A DNA stretch of 64,000 bases from Streptomyces sp. NBC_00376. Its GTDB lineage: Bacteria > Actinomycetota > Actinomycetes > Streptomycetales > Streptomycetaceae. Positions 27,570 to 38,282 of the stretch are shown piece by piece. The position numbers and the translations under genes are program-made. Where the stretch lies: assembly GCF_036077095.1 (NCBI RefSeq), contig NZ_CP107960.1, forward strand, positions 1,984,001-2,048,000. Reading direction: 5' to 3'. Position 1 is the stretch's first letter. The number at the start of each line of letters is the position of its first letter. Below the pieces are notes generated by a model. The model was not told where the DNA came from and searched no databases. It worked only from the letters and a program-made list of their open reading frames with translations.

Positions 27570-30500
27570 ATGCAGCCCCGACATGGTTCTCGCAAGAGAC
27601 AAAGCCGTACGGCCGCACTGATCGCGGCTTCACTCGTTCTGGTCGTGACCGCCCCCTCCGTGGCCGCCGCACAGTCGGCCGCCGCACACGAAGAAAGCCG
27701 GTCGCCTTCGGGGGACCGGACATTCAACTCGTCGTTCGAAGCGGATGAAAAGCAGCCGGACTGGCGCAACACCGTAGAAGAGGGTCCGGACGGAGAGAAG
27801 CGGTCATCGGGTGTCGATGGCGGATTCTCCGCAGGAATACCGGGCAATATCACCGACAAGGTGACAGACGTCCGCGCCAGCGGTGAGAACACCGGCGGCG
27901 GGGAGGTCAAGGAAAACCTGATCGACGTGGAGTCCGGCACCAAGTGGCTGACCTTCGAGCCCACCGGCTGGGTCGAATTCGATCTGGATGAACCGGCCAA
28001 GGTCGTGACATACGCACTGACTTCGGCCAATGACCACGACGAGCGCGACCCGAAGGACTGGACCCTCCAGGGCTCCGCCGACGGCAAGGACTGGCAGGAC
28101 CTCGACTCCCGGACCGGCCAGACGTTCACCGAGCGGTTCCAGACGAAGTCGTACGATTTCACATCTGACACCGCATACCAGCACTTCCGCCTGCAGATCA
28201 CGAAGAACAACGGCGCCGACGACGCCACCCAGCTCGCCGACGTCCAGTTCTCCGACGGCGACACCTCCGCCCCGGCCCCCGAGGAGATGCGCAGCCATGT
28301 CGACCGCGGCCCCTCCGGCTCCCCCACCGCCAAGGCGGGCGCGGGCTTCACCGGAAAGCGGGCCCTGCGGTATGCCGGTACGCACAAGGCGGACGGCCGG
28401 GCGTACTCGTACAACAAGGTCTTCGACGTGAACACGGCTGTCACCCGTGACACCTCACTGTCCTACCTGGTCTATCCCCAGATGGGCGAGACCGACCTCG
28501 ACTACCCGGCGACGCACGTCTCGGTGGACCTGGCGTTCACGGACGGCACCTATCTGAGCGAGCTGCGGGCCACGGACAGCAACGGCGGCCTGCTGACCCC
28601 GCAGGGCCAGGCCGACGCCAAGCGGCTGTACGTCAACCAGTGGAACAAGGTCGAGTCGGCGATCGGCACGGTCGCGGCGGGCAGGACCGTGGACCGGATC
28701 CTGGTGGCGTACGACTCCCCCAAGGGCACGGCGAAGTTCCAGGGCTGGATCGACGACATCGAGATCGCCCCGAAGGCGCCCGAGAAGCGCCGCGCGCACC
28801 TGTCCGACTACGCGTCGACGGTCCGCGGCACCAACTCCAGCGGTGCCTTCTCCCGCGGCAACAACTTCCCCGCCACCGCGGTCCCGAACGGCTTCAACTT
28901 CTGGACCCCGGTCACCAACGCCGGCTCGACGAGCTGGCTGTACGACTACGCGCGGGGCAACAACGACGACAACCTGCCCACCCTCCAGGCCTTCAGCGCC
29001 AGCCATGAGCCGAGCCCCTGGATGGGCGACCGGCAGACCTTCCAGCTGATGCCCTCGGCCGTCGCCGGCACTCCGGACGCCTCGCGCAAGGCGCGTGCGC
29101 TGCCGTTCCACCACGAGAACGAGACGGCGAAGCCGCACTACTACGGTGTGACATTCGACAACGGCCTCAAGGCCGAGATGACACCGTCCGACCACGCGGC
29201 CCGGATGCGGTTCACCTACCCCGGTGACGACGCGAGCATCGTCTTCGACAACGTCTCCAACGACGGCGGCCTCACCCTCGACCCGGCCAACAGCTCCTTC
29301 ACCGGCTTCTCCGACGTGAAGAGCGGCGGCTCGACCGGCGCCACCCGTCTCTTCGTGTACGGCGTCTTCGACGCGCCGGTCACCGCGAGCGGCAAGCTGT
29401 CCGGCGGCGGTGGCGACGACGTCACGGGTTACCTCCGCTTCGACGCCGGCGAGGACCGGACGGTCGGCCTGCGCCTGGCGACCTCCCTCATCAGCATCGA
29501 CCAGGCGAAGCGGAACCTGGCCGCCGAGATCCCCGCCGCCCGCTCCTTCGGCCGGGTCGAGGACCGGGCGCAGCGGGCCTGGGACGACATCCTGGGCAAG
29601 GTCGAGGTCGAGGGTGCCACGGCCGATCAGCTGACCACCCTCTACTCCAGTCTGTACCGGCTGTACCTGTACCCGAACTCGGGCTTCGAGAAGGTCGACG
29701 GCAAGGACAAGTACGCCAGTCCGTTCTCCCCGCAGGTCGGCTCCGACACCCCGACGCACACCGGGGCGAAGATCGTCGACGGCAAGGTCTACGTCAACAA
29801 CGGCTTCTGGGACACCTACCGCACGACGTGGCCCGCCTACTCCCTCCTCACCCCTGACAAGGCCGGCGAGATGGTGGACGGCTTCGTCCAGCAGTACAAG
29901 GACGGCGGCTGGATCTCCCGCTGGTCCTCCCCCGGCTACTCCGACCTGATGACCGGCACCTCCTCGGACGTCGCGTTCGCGGACGCCTACGTCAAGGGCG
30001 TGAAGTTCGACGCGGAGGCGGCGTACGAGGCGGCGCTGAAGAATGCCACGGTGGTCCCGCCGGCCTCGGGCGTCGGCCGCAAGGGCATGGTGACGTCCCC
30101 GTTCACCGGCTACGCGAACACCGACACTCACGAGGGCCTGTCCTGGTCCCTGGAGGGCTACCTCAACGACTACGGCATCGCGCGGATGGGCCAGGCCCTC
30201 TACAAGAAGACGAAGAAGGCGCGCTACAAGGAGGAGTCCGAGTACTTCCTGGGCCGCGCCCAGAACTACGTCCAGCTCTTCGACGACAAGGCCGGCTTCT
30301 TCCAGGGCAGGGACGCCGAGGGCGACTGGCGGCTCCCGTCGGACAAGTACGACCCCCGGGTCTGGGGCTACGACTACACGGAGACCAACGGCTGGGGCTA
30401 CGCCTTCACGGCCCCGCAGGACAGCCGGGGCCTGGCGAACCTGTACGGCGGCCGGGACGGCCTGGCCAAGAAGCTCGACACGTACTTCTCCACTCCCGAG

Positions 30501-31415
30501 ACGGCGGGCCCCGAGTTCGTCGGCTCGTACGGCGGTGTCATCCACGAGATGACCGAGGCGCGTGACGTGCGGATGGGTCAGTACGGCCACAGCAACCAGG
30601 TCGCGCACCACGTCACCTACATGTACGACGCGGCCTCGCAGCCCTGGAAGACGCAGGAGAAGGTCCGCGAGGTCCTGGGCCGGCTCTACACGGGCAGCGA
30701 CATCGGGCAGGGCTACCACGGCGACGAGGACAACGGCGAGCAGTCGGCCTGGTACCTCTTCTCCTCGCTCGGCTTCTACCCGCTGGTCATGGGCAGTGGC
30801 GAGTACGCGATCGGCTCCCCGCTCTTCAAGAAGACGACCGTCCACCTGGAGAACGGCCACGACCTGGTCGTCAGGGCGCCGAAGAACAGCGCGAAGAACA
30901 TCTATGTGCAGGGCCTGCGGGTCAACGGCAAGAAGTGGACCTCCACTTCACTGCCGCACGACCTGCTGGCCGAGGGCGGTGTGCTGGACTTCGACATGGG
31001 CCCGAGGCCGTCGTCGTGGGGCACCGGCAAGAACGCGGCACCGACATCCATCACCACGGACGACGAGGTGGCGACGGTGCACGCGGACGTGGTGAAGGGC
31101 GACGGCGCCCTGTTCGACAACACCTCGGCCACCTCCGCGAAGGTCGCCACGGTGGACCTGCCGGTCCCCTCGGCCACCGACGCGGTCCGCTACACCCTGA
31201 CATCGGACAAGGCGGCCGGGGCCCCGAGCGGCTGGGTCCTCCAGGGCTCCTCGGACGGCACGACGTGGAAGGACCTGGACAAGCGCTCGGCCGAGTCCTT
31301 CGCCTGGGACCGGCAGACGAGGGTGTTCTCGGTGACCGAGCCGGGCTCGTACGCGCACTACCGCCTGGTGTTCGCCGGCGAAGGCACGCTCGCGGAACTG
31401 GAGTTGCTCGCCTGA
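27570..31415 (+). CDS. Secreted GH92 alpha-1,2-mannosidase with discoidin-like domains
   Basis: 1281 residues from ATG 27570 (GGAGGA 10 nt upstream). An Arg-rich signal peptide ends near AAAQSA. Residues about 120-230 resemble an F5/8 type C carbohydrate-binding module (LTSANDHDERDPKDWTLQGS, then HFRLQITKN). The GH92 catalytic region spans roughly 420-1130. Its landmarks are NGFWDTYRTTWPAYSLLTP, the GHSNQVAHHVTYMYD region, and GDEDNGEQSAWYLFSSLGFY carrying the acidic residues of the calcium-assisted inverting mechanism. The C-terminal 85 residues look like a second partial discoidin module. It should trim mannose from mannoproteins or mannans outside the cell. It is divergent from ngcE. Confidence 0.9.
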   Translation: MQPRHGSRKRQSRTAALIAASLVLVVTAPSVAAAQSAAAHEESRSPSGDRTFNSSFEADEKQPDWRNTVEEGPDGEKRSSGVDGGFSAGIPGNITDKVTDVRASGENTGGGEVKENLIDVESGTKWLTFEPTGWVEFDLDEPAKVVTYALTSANDHDERDPKDWTLQGSADGKDWQDLDSRTGQTFTERFQTKSYDFTSDTAYQHFRLQITKNNGADDATQLADVQFSDGDTSAPAPEEMRSHVDRGPSGSPTAKAGAGFTGKRALRYAGTHKADGRAYSYNKVFDVNTAVTRDTSLSYLVYPQMGETDLDYPATHVSVDLAFTDGTYLSELRATDSNGGLLTPQGQADAKRLYVNQWNKVESAIGTVAAGRTVDRILVAYDSPKGTAKFQGWIDDIEIAPKAPEKRRAHLSDYASTVRGTNSSGAFSRGNNFPATAVPNGFNFWTPVTNAGSTSWLYDYARGNNDDNLPTLQAFSASHEPSPWMGDRQTFQLMPSAVAGTPDASRKARALPFHHENETAKPHYYGVTFDNGLKAEMTPSDHAARMRFTYPGDDASIVFDNVSNDGGLTLDPANSSFTGFSDVKSGGSTGATRLFVYGVFDAPVTASGKLSGGGGDDVTGYLRFDAGEDRTVGLRLATSLISIDQAKRNLAAEIPAARSFGRVEDRAQRAWDDILGKVEVEGATADQLTTLYSSLYRLYLYPNSGFEKVDGKDKYASPFSPQVGSDTPTHTGAKIVDGKVYVNNGFWDTYRTTWPAYSLLTPDKAGEMVDGFVQQYKDGGWISRWSSPGYSDLMTGTSSDVAFADAYVKGVKFDAEAAYEAALKNATVVPPASGVGRKGMVTSPFTGYANTDTHEGLSWSLEGYLNDYGIARMGQALYKKTKKARYKEESEYFLGRAQNYVQLFDDKAGFFQGRDAEGDWRLPSDKYDPRVWGYDYTETNGWGYAFTAPQDSRGLANLYGGRDGLAKKLDTYFSTPETAGPEFVGSYGGVIHEMTEARDVRMGQYGHSNQVAHHVTYMYDAASQPWKTQEKVREVLGRLYTGSDIGQGYHGDEDNGEQSAWYLFSSLGFYPLVMGSGEYAIGSPLFKKTTVHLENGHDLVVRAPKNSAKNIYVQGLRVNGKKWTSTSLPHDLLAEGGVLDFDMGPRPSSWGTGKNAAPTSITTDDEVATVHADVVKGDGALFDNTSATSAKVATVDLPVPSATDAVRYTLTSDKAAGAPSGWVLQGSSDGTTWKDLDKRSAESFAWDRQTRVFSVTEPGSYAHYRLVFAGEGTLAELELLA

Positions 31416-31445
31416 CCCTGCTGTTTCCACCCGCGTCGAGGCCGA

Positions 31446-31476
31446 CGGCCGGTACCCCTGGGCGGGGTACCGGCCG
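31446..31476. terminator. Bidirectional hairpin between GH92 and phosphatase genes
   Basis: CGGCCGGTACCCC and GGGGTACCGGCCG make a 13-bp perfect stem around a 5-nt loop, between the converging stop codons at 31415 and 31509. Confidence 0.75.
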
Positions 31477-31508
31477 CCGGTGCGTTCAGGAGCCGGCGCG
31501 GCTCCCGT

Positions 31509-32153
31509 TCAGTCCCGTTCCGGGGTCTCCGGAACGGCCCGGGGGAAAAGGCTCTCGGGCAATGTCACATTCCACGCCGTGATGACCGGCTTCCCGTGCT
31601 CGGTGCCGAGCCGGGAGACGGCCCCCGTGGCGAGCTGGAACAGCGTGCCCTCGGCCGGCGTCAGGCCGAGGTAGCGGGCGGTGAGCACGCGCAGGAAATG
31701 CGAGTGCGCGACCAGCGCGATGTCCTCGTCCTCGTCCCGCCCGGCCGCCTCCGCGACTTGGGCCAGCACCCGGTCGGCGCGCGCCCCGACCTCGGCCGGG
31801 GTTTCACCGGGATGCGCCTCGGGTCCGGGGGCGACCCCGTCCGTCCAGAGATTCCACTCGGGGCGGGTCCGGCGGATCTCGACGGTGGTCACCCCTTCGT
31901 AGCCGCCGTAGTCCCACTCGCGCAGCTCGGGTGTGATGCGGGGCGCGGCGAGCCCGGCGAGCTCGGCGGTGCGCCGGGCGCGTACGGCGGGAGAGACCAG
32001 GGTAAGCGCGATCCGCCGGTCGGTGAGCAGCGGCGCTAGCGCACGGGCCTGCCGTTCCCCGAAGGCGGTCAGCGGCAGATCGGTGTAGCTCGTGTGCTGC
32101 CCGGACCGCGACCACTCCGTCTCGCCGTGCCGGATCAGGATCAGCTCGCCCAT
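31509..32153 (-). CDS. Histidine phosphatase family protein
   Basis: 214 residues from ATG 32153; the longer frame lacks conserved sequence. The catalytic motif is LIRHGETEWS at the N-terminus, with the second arginine in SPAVRARRTAE, the acidic residue in REWDYGGYEG, and the second histidine in LVAHSHFLRVL. This is the phosphoglycerate mutase-like/alkaline histidine phosphatase fold. Substrate cannot be read from sequence; relatives act on phosphosugars, alpha-ribazole phosphate or phosphoproteins. The start has only a purine-rich AGAAAGAG upstream. It is a single gene in the cytoplasm. Confidence 0.88.
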   Translation of the reverse strand: MGELILIRHGETEWSRSGQHTSYTDLPLTAFGERQARALAPLLTDRRIALTLVSPAVRARRTAELAGLAAPRITPELREWDYGGYEGVTTVEIRRTRPEWNLWTDGVAPGPEAHPGETPAEVGARADRVLAQVAEAAGRDEDEDIALVAHSHFLRVLTARYLGLTPAEGTLFQLATGAVSRLGTEHGKPVITAWNVTLPESLFPRAVPETPERD

Positions 32154-32269
32154 GATGATTCCGCTCTTTCTGTGCCGATGTCGCTCTGTGAACCCGCGGG
32201 CCCACGATCGCATTCCACCGGGTCGGCGGCGAGGTGCGGCTCGCCCCGGGTGTCGGGGCGGCGGTGGAC

Positions 32270-32322
32270 ACCTACGGGTGGCACATTCCCCGATTCCCGG
32301 TCCGGTGCGTGCGCGCGCCGTT
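32270..32322 (+). repeat. Duplicated regulator promoter region, copy A
   Basis: 53 nt identical at 47 positions to 33883-33935. It includes ACCTACGGGTGGC and TTCCCCGATTCCCGG. In copy B the same stretch leads straight into an intact XRE gene; here it runs into a truncated gene and lacks the downstream -10. Confidence 0.8.
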
Positions 32323-32635
32323 GCTGAGCAGCTCAATCATCGCGCCGAGCAGATCGCTTCCCGCCCTCGCATCGTCACCTGGGTGCTCCCGTTCTCCGCC
32401 GGTGCACACCCCACTCCTTCATTCAGCCGTGACGCTGCTGCAGTTCACGGACGCCCCGGCCGTTGCCTGCACGGAGAATGCGTACGGCGGCCAACTCGTA
32501 GAAGACCCAACGCTGGTGGGGCAGTACCGATCCGCATACGATCTGGCCAGGGCTGCCGCGCTGTCGTCGGAGGTACCCCTGGATCGGATCGTGTCGGCGG
32601 CAAAGGAGTTCGCGACCGATGAACACCGTCCCTGA
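32323..32635 (+). pseudogene. Remnant of XRE/DUF5753 regulator (5' deletion and frameshift)
   Basis: The segment is a decayed paralogue of the regulator at 33948. About 545 nt present in copy B, from its -10 through the HTH and most of DUF5753, are missing, so homology resumes at GAGCAGCTC (32326). The reading WVLPFSAGAHP in one frame corresponds to QVLPFSAGFHP of the intact gene. One extra base between about 32400 and 32443 then moves the rest (LLQFTDAPAVACTENAYGGQ; VGQYRSAYDLARAAALS) to another frame. There is no start codon in a suitable place and no DNA-binding domain. A further small length difference precedes the overlap with the next gene. Confidence 0.8.
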
Positions 32636-32816
32636 CCTGAGCGCCGCTTCCTGGCGCACGTCGTCATACACCAACGGAGACGGCGGCAGCTGCGTCGAGG
32701 TCGCCGACAACGTCCCCGGCTTCGTACCCGTACGCGACACCAAACTCACCAACAGCCCGGTCCTGCCCTTCCGTGCACCGGTCCGGGCGGCCTTCGTGCA
32801 GAGCGTCAAGCGGTAG
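32619..32816 (+). CDS. DUF397 protein (copy A)
   Basis: 65 residues, beginning MNTVPDLSAASWRTSSYTNG and containing the DUF397 core GGSCVEVADN and VPVRDTK. DUF397 proteins are partners, often antagonists, of the adjacent XRE/DUF5753 regulators in Streptomyces (BldB/WhiJ-like systems). Here the regulator upstream is a pseudogene, while this frame remains intact and about 83% identical by eye to copy B at 34775. It may now be orphaned or may serve the second regulator. Whether it still has a promoter is unclear. Confidence 0.85.
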   Translation: MNTVPDLSAASWRTSSYTNGDGGSCVEVADNVPGFVPVRDTKLTNSPVLPFRAPVRAAFVQSVKR

Positions 32817-32861
32817 AACGACAGCCACGGCCGACGCGCCCGACTCGAAGGGCTGCACTCA

Positions 32862-33758
32862 TCAAGCGTATCCACCGTCGTTGAGGACTTCGCGGATGAC
32901 GTGCCGGGCGATCGCCGCCATGGCCGGATTCGACTCCCGGTAGTAGTACAGTTCGCCGAGCGCGGTCGACAGCGCCCAGCCACGCCCCCGCGCCCAGGCC
33001 GCGTCGTCGGCGTTCAGGGCGGTACGGAAGGTTCCGCGCGCCTGCGCCGGCAGCAGGTACCACGCCGCGATCAGGTCGACGGCGGCGTCGCCCAGTCCCA
33101 TGCAGCCGAAGTCGATGACGGCGCTGAGCCGTCCGTTCGCGAGCAGCAGGTTGCCGGGTTGCAGATCCGCGTGGATCCAGACAGCGGGACCGGTCGGGGC
33201 GGAGGCACCCAGCGCCGCCTCCCACACGGTGAGCGCCGCGGCGGTGTCCACGACCTCGTACAGTTCCGCGAGCGCGGCGCGCGTCGTGGCGTCGCGGGCG
33301 GTCAGAGGCTCGCTGCGGAAGGAGGGCGGCCCGTCGGCGGGGTCGATACGGTGCAGCGCCGTGACGAAGTCCGCCAAGTCCGTGGCGAGCGGGCCGGGTT
33401 CGGCGATCTCCCCCACCACCGGGTTCGCGCCGTCGAGCCACCGGAAGACCGACCAGTGCCAGGGGTAGCCATCGGCGGGCACGCCTGCGCCCAGGGGCAC
33501 GGGGATCGCGGCGGGAAGCGACGGGGCGAGCCACGGCAGCCAACGCTGCTCCTTCGCCACGTCGCCGACGGCCCCCGCCGTACGGGGCAGCCGCATCACC
33601 AGGTCCTCACCGAGCCGGTACATGGCGTTGGAGGTGCCCACGGGGGTGACCGGTTCGACGCGCAGCTCGGCCCACTGCGGGAACTGCGCGGCGATCAGCC
33701 GGTGCACGAGGGACTCATCGATGTCCGGTTCGTCGGCATGCATCTTACCGGTGTGCAT
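32862..33758 (-). CDS. Aminoglycoside phosphotransferase (APH)-family protein
   Basis: 298 residues. The kinase-like fold shows the catalytic loop WIHADLQPGNLL (H-x-D-x4-N) near residue 195 and the metal-binding DFG equivalent VIDFGCMGLGDAAVDL. The N-terminal lobe includes TPVGTSNAMYRLGEDLVMRLPR. Family members phosphorylate aminoglycosides, macrolides, homoserine or other small molecules; the APH group found widely in Streptomyces is mostly uncharacterised, so resistance should not be assumed. Two Met codons (33758 and 33743) could start it. It is transcribed against, and lies between, the two regulator/DUF397 modules. Confidence 0.82.
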   Translation of the reverse strand: MHTGKMHADEPDIDESLVHRLIAAQFPQWAELRVEPVTPVGTSNAMYRLGEDLVMRLPRTAGAVGDVAKEQRWLPWLAPSLPAAIPVPLGAGVPADGYPWHWSVFRWLDGANPVVGEIAEPGPLATDLADFVTALHRIDPADGPPSFRSEPLTARDATTRAALAELYEVVDTAAALTVWEAALGASAPTGPAVWIHADLQPGNLLLANGRLSAVIDFGCMGLGDAAVDLIAAWYLLPAQARGTFRTALNADDAAWARGRGWALSTALGELYYYRESNPAMAAIARHVIREVLNDGGYA

Positions 33759-33882
33759 GAGGACCCTTCAGGAGTGTGGCACCGACCGGCGGTTGGCGGC
33801 CGACGGCCATACGAACGCTCGCGCGCGCCACCCGTCAACTCGTTTACCACGCAAGGCCCTCGACGACCGGGCGGCGGCAGCC

Positions 33883-33940
33883 ACCTACGGGTGGCGCGTT
33901 CCCCGATTCCCGGACCGGCGCGTCCGTGCGCCGTTACATT
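33883..33940 (+). promoter_or_regulatory. Duplicated promoter region, copy B, with leaderless -10
   Basis: This contains the 53-nt match to 32270-32322 (33883-33935) and continues into TACATT (33935-33940), which is 7 nt from the ATG at 33948. No Shine-Dalgarno is present, so the regulator mRNA is probably leaderless. Confidence 0.55.
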
Positions 33941-33947
33941 TCGGCGT

Positions 33948-34778
33948 ATGCCGCAGCCCAAGGACCTCGATCCGTACACCGATGCCCGCTCCTTCTACGG
34001 CTCCGAGTTGCGCCGCCTGCGCGAGGCCGCCGGGATGTCCCAGAGCGAGCTGGGCGACCGGGTCTTCTGCTCGGGGACATACATCGGGCTGTTCGAGATG
34101 GCGGAACGGCGCCCGCAGGAGGACATGTCCCGTGCCTTCGACGAACTGCTGGGGAGCGGCGAGCACCTTCAGCGGCTGTGCCGGCTGGCGCGGAAGTCGA
34201 AGGTGGCGAGCTACTTCGCGGATGCGGCGGAACTGGAAAAACGGGCCAGGTCCATCGAGGAGTACGCACCGATGCTGATGCCGGGTGTGCTCCAGACCCG
34301 TGCCTACGCAACGGCGTTGACCAGAGGCACGATGCGGCGAACGTCCGACGAAGTGGTGGAACAGACGGTCAGCGCCCGCATGGAGCGCGCTCAACTCTTC
34401 AGCGACGAGGACGGGCCGGACTTCTGGGCGATCATTCACGAGGCCGCACTGCGCGTGCCGATCGGCGGCCTCCCCACCATGAGGGATCAGCTCGCCCATC
34501 TCGTCGAGACAGCCCGGGCCCATCCTCATGCGATCTTGCAGGTTCTGCCCTTCTCCGCCGGCTTCCATCCTTTTCTGAACACCATGTCGTCGCTGATGCA
34601 GTTCGCCGATGCCCCGCCCGTCGTGTACACGGAGGGCGCCTACACGGGTCAACTCGTCGAGGAGGCGGCTCTGGTGGCGCAGTATCGATCGGCATACGAT
34701 CTTGCCAGGGCCGTCGCGCTGTCGCCGGAGGCGTCCCTGGCACTGATCGCCTCGGCGGCGAAGGACTGCGACCGATGA
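33948..34778 (+). CDS. XRE-family regulator with DUF5753 (Scr1-like)
   Basis: 276 residues. The N-terminal HTH (about 17-75) reads LRRLREAAGMSQSELGDRVFCSGTYI. The C-terminal DUF5753 domain (about 95-265) contains SIEEYAPMLMPGVLQTRAYA, QVLPFSAGFHP and YRSAYDLARAVALSP. Such proteins control development or antibiotic genes in Streptomyces together with a small DUF397 partner, and the two genes overlap by ATGA here. The ATG 33948 start is set by the HTH position and by the leaderless -10. The target is unknown. It is the intact member of a duplicated pair. Confidence 0.88.
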   Translation: MPQPKDLDPYTDARSFYGSELRRLREAAGMSQSELGDRVFCSGTYIGLFEMAERRPQEDMSRAFDELLGSGEHLQRLCRLARKSKVASYFADAAELEKRARSIEEYAPMLMPGVLQTRAYATALTRGTMRRTSDEVVEQTVSARMERAQLFSDEDGPDFWAIIHEAALRVPIGGLPTMRDQLAHLVETARAHPHAILQVLPFSAGFHPFLNTMSSLMQFADAPPVVYTEGAYTGQLVEEAALVAQYRSAYDLARAVALSPEASLALIASAAKDCDR

Positions 34779-34972
34779 ACAGCACGCCCGACCTCAGCAG
34801 TGCCGCCTGGCGGACCTCGTCCTACAGCAACGGAGACGGTGGAAGCTGCGTCGAGGTCGCCGACAACGTCCCCGGCTTCGTACCCGTACGCGACACCAAG
34901 CTGACCGACAGCCCGGTCCTGGCCTTCCGGGCCGCAGGCTGGGCAGCGTTCGTGCAGACCATCAAGCGGTAG
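34775..34972 (+). CDS. DUF397 protein (copy B)
   Basis: 65 residues, starting MNSTPDLSSAAWRTSSYSNG, with the same GGSCVEVADNVPGF core as copy A. It overlaps the stop of the XRE/DUF5753 gene by 4 nt, so the two are made together. By family precedent it binds the regulator and modulates it. The C-terminus AAFVQTIKR is typical. Confidence 0.88.
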   Translation: MNSTPDLSSAAWRTSSYSNGDGGSCVEVADNVPGFVPVRDTKLTDSPVLAFRAAGWAAFVQTIKR

Positions 34973-34997
34973 GGACGACCGCAGGCGTCATACAACG

Positions 34998-35038
34998 CGA
35001 AGGGCCGCACCCCGGGAGACCCGGGATGCGGCCCTTCG
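34998..35038. terminator. Long hairpin between DUF397 and acnA
   Basis: CGAAGGGCCGCACCCCGGG and CCCGGGATGCGGCCCTTCG form a 19-position stem with a 3-nt loop. The single non-matching position is a G-U wobble when read on the minus strand. It lies between the converging stops at 34972 and 35060. Confidence 0.85.
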
Positions 35039-35059
35039 GCTCTGCTGCCCGCCTCGCGA

Positions 35060-37819
<2,760 letters not shown>

Positions 37820-37867
37820 TTACGGCGGGCGCCGCGTGGTGCCGCCTACGGCCCCTCGACCATCCGC

Positions 37868-37901
37868 TAAGGTAAGGCTTAGTTAGGTAACCCTTACCAA
37901 C
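37868..37901 (-). promoter_or_regulatory. Candidate iron box (DtxR/DmdR type) upstream of acnA
   Basis: TTAGGTAACCCTTACCAAC (37883-37901) matches the DtxR-type consensus TTAGGTTAGGCTAACCTAA at 13 of 19 positions by eye. TAAGGTAAGGCTTAGTTAG (37868-37886) overlaps it and also scores 13 of 19. GGTAAGG and CCTTACC arms enclose the whole. The site lies about 95-125 nt before the GTG start and would link aconitase to iron supply. Confidence 0.45.
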
Positions 37902-37929
37902 TGGCGGACTGCGGTGCGCCTTCGGCATA

Positions 37930-37947
37930 TATCTCGATGTCGAGATA
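37930..37947. promoter_or_regulatory. Perfect MarR/TamR-type palindrome upstream of acnA
   Basis: TATCTCGA-TG-TCGAGATA is an inverted repeat with 8-bp arms. MarR-family operators have this shape. The S. coelicolor regulator TamR (trans-aconitate responsive) is known to act on the aconitase gene, so it is the first candidate. The interval from here to the protease start at 38283 shows no other supported feature. Confidence 0.6.
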
Positions 37948-38282
37948 ACTCTAGTACATCACCGCCGCACGGTCATGCGGGGGCAGGGCAAGGCGTGGTC
38001 GTCCGATCCGTGCTGGAAGGGTCGGGGCATGGGTCTGAACATGATCGCCGGTGTCCGAGGAGCCGGCCACCGAGGGACGGCAACGTTACGGCGCCGAGTC
38101 CTGTGGCTGCCTGCAACCCGGCGATCCGGGCCGGCGGGCGTGGCGGCCGGGCAGCCCGCGCTTCCCCCGGTATTCAAGGGGGCTGACCACAGCATCGGGC
38201 GGCCGGTTGCCCGGATGGTCCGGCAGGCCTCGGATGACGAGGCTGAGTGCATACGGATCCACCGAGCAAAAGGGAACCACCT

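Noticed and set aside
32092..32622. Intact small gene at the regulator remnant
   Set aside because: Homology to the intact regulator switches frame partway and no HTH remains, so the segment is a pseudogene.
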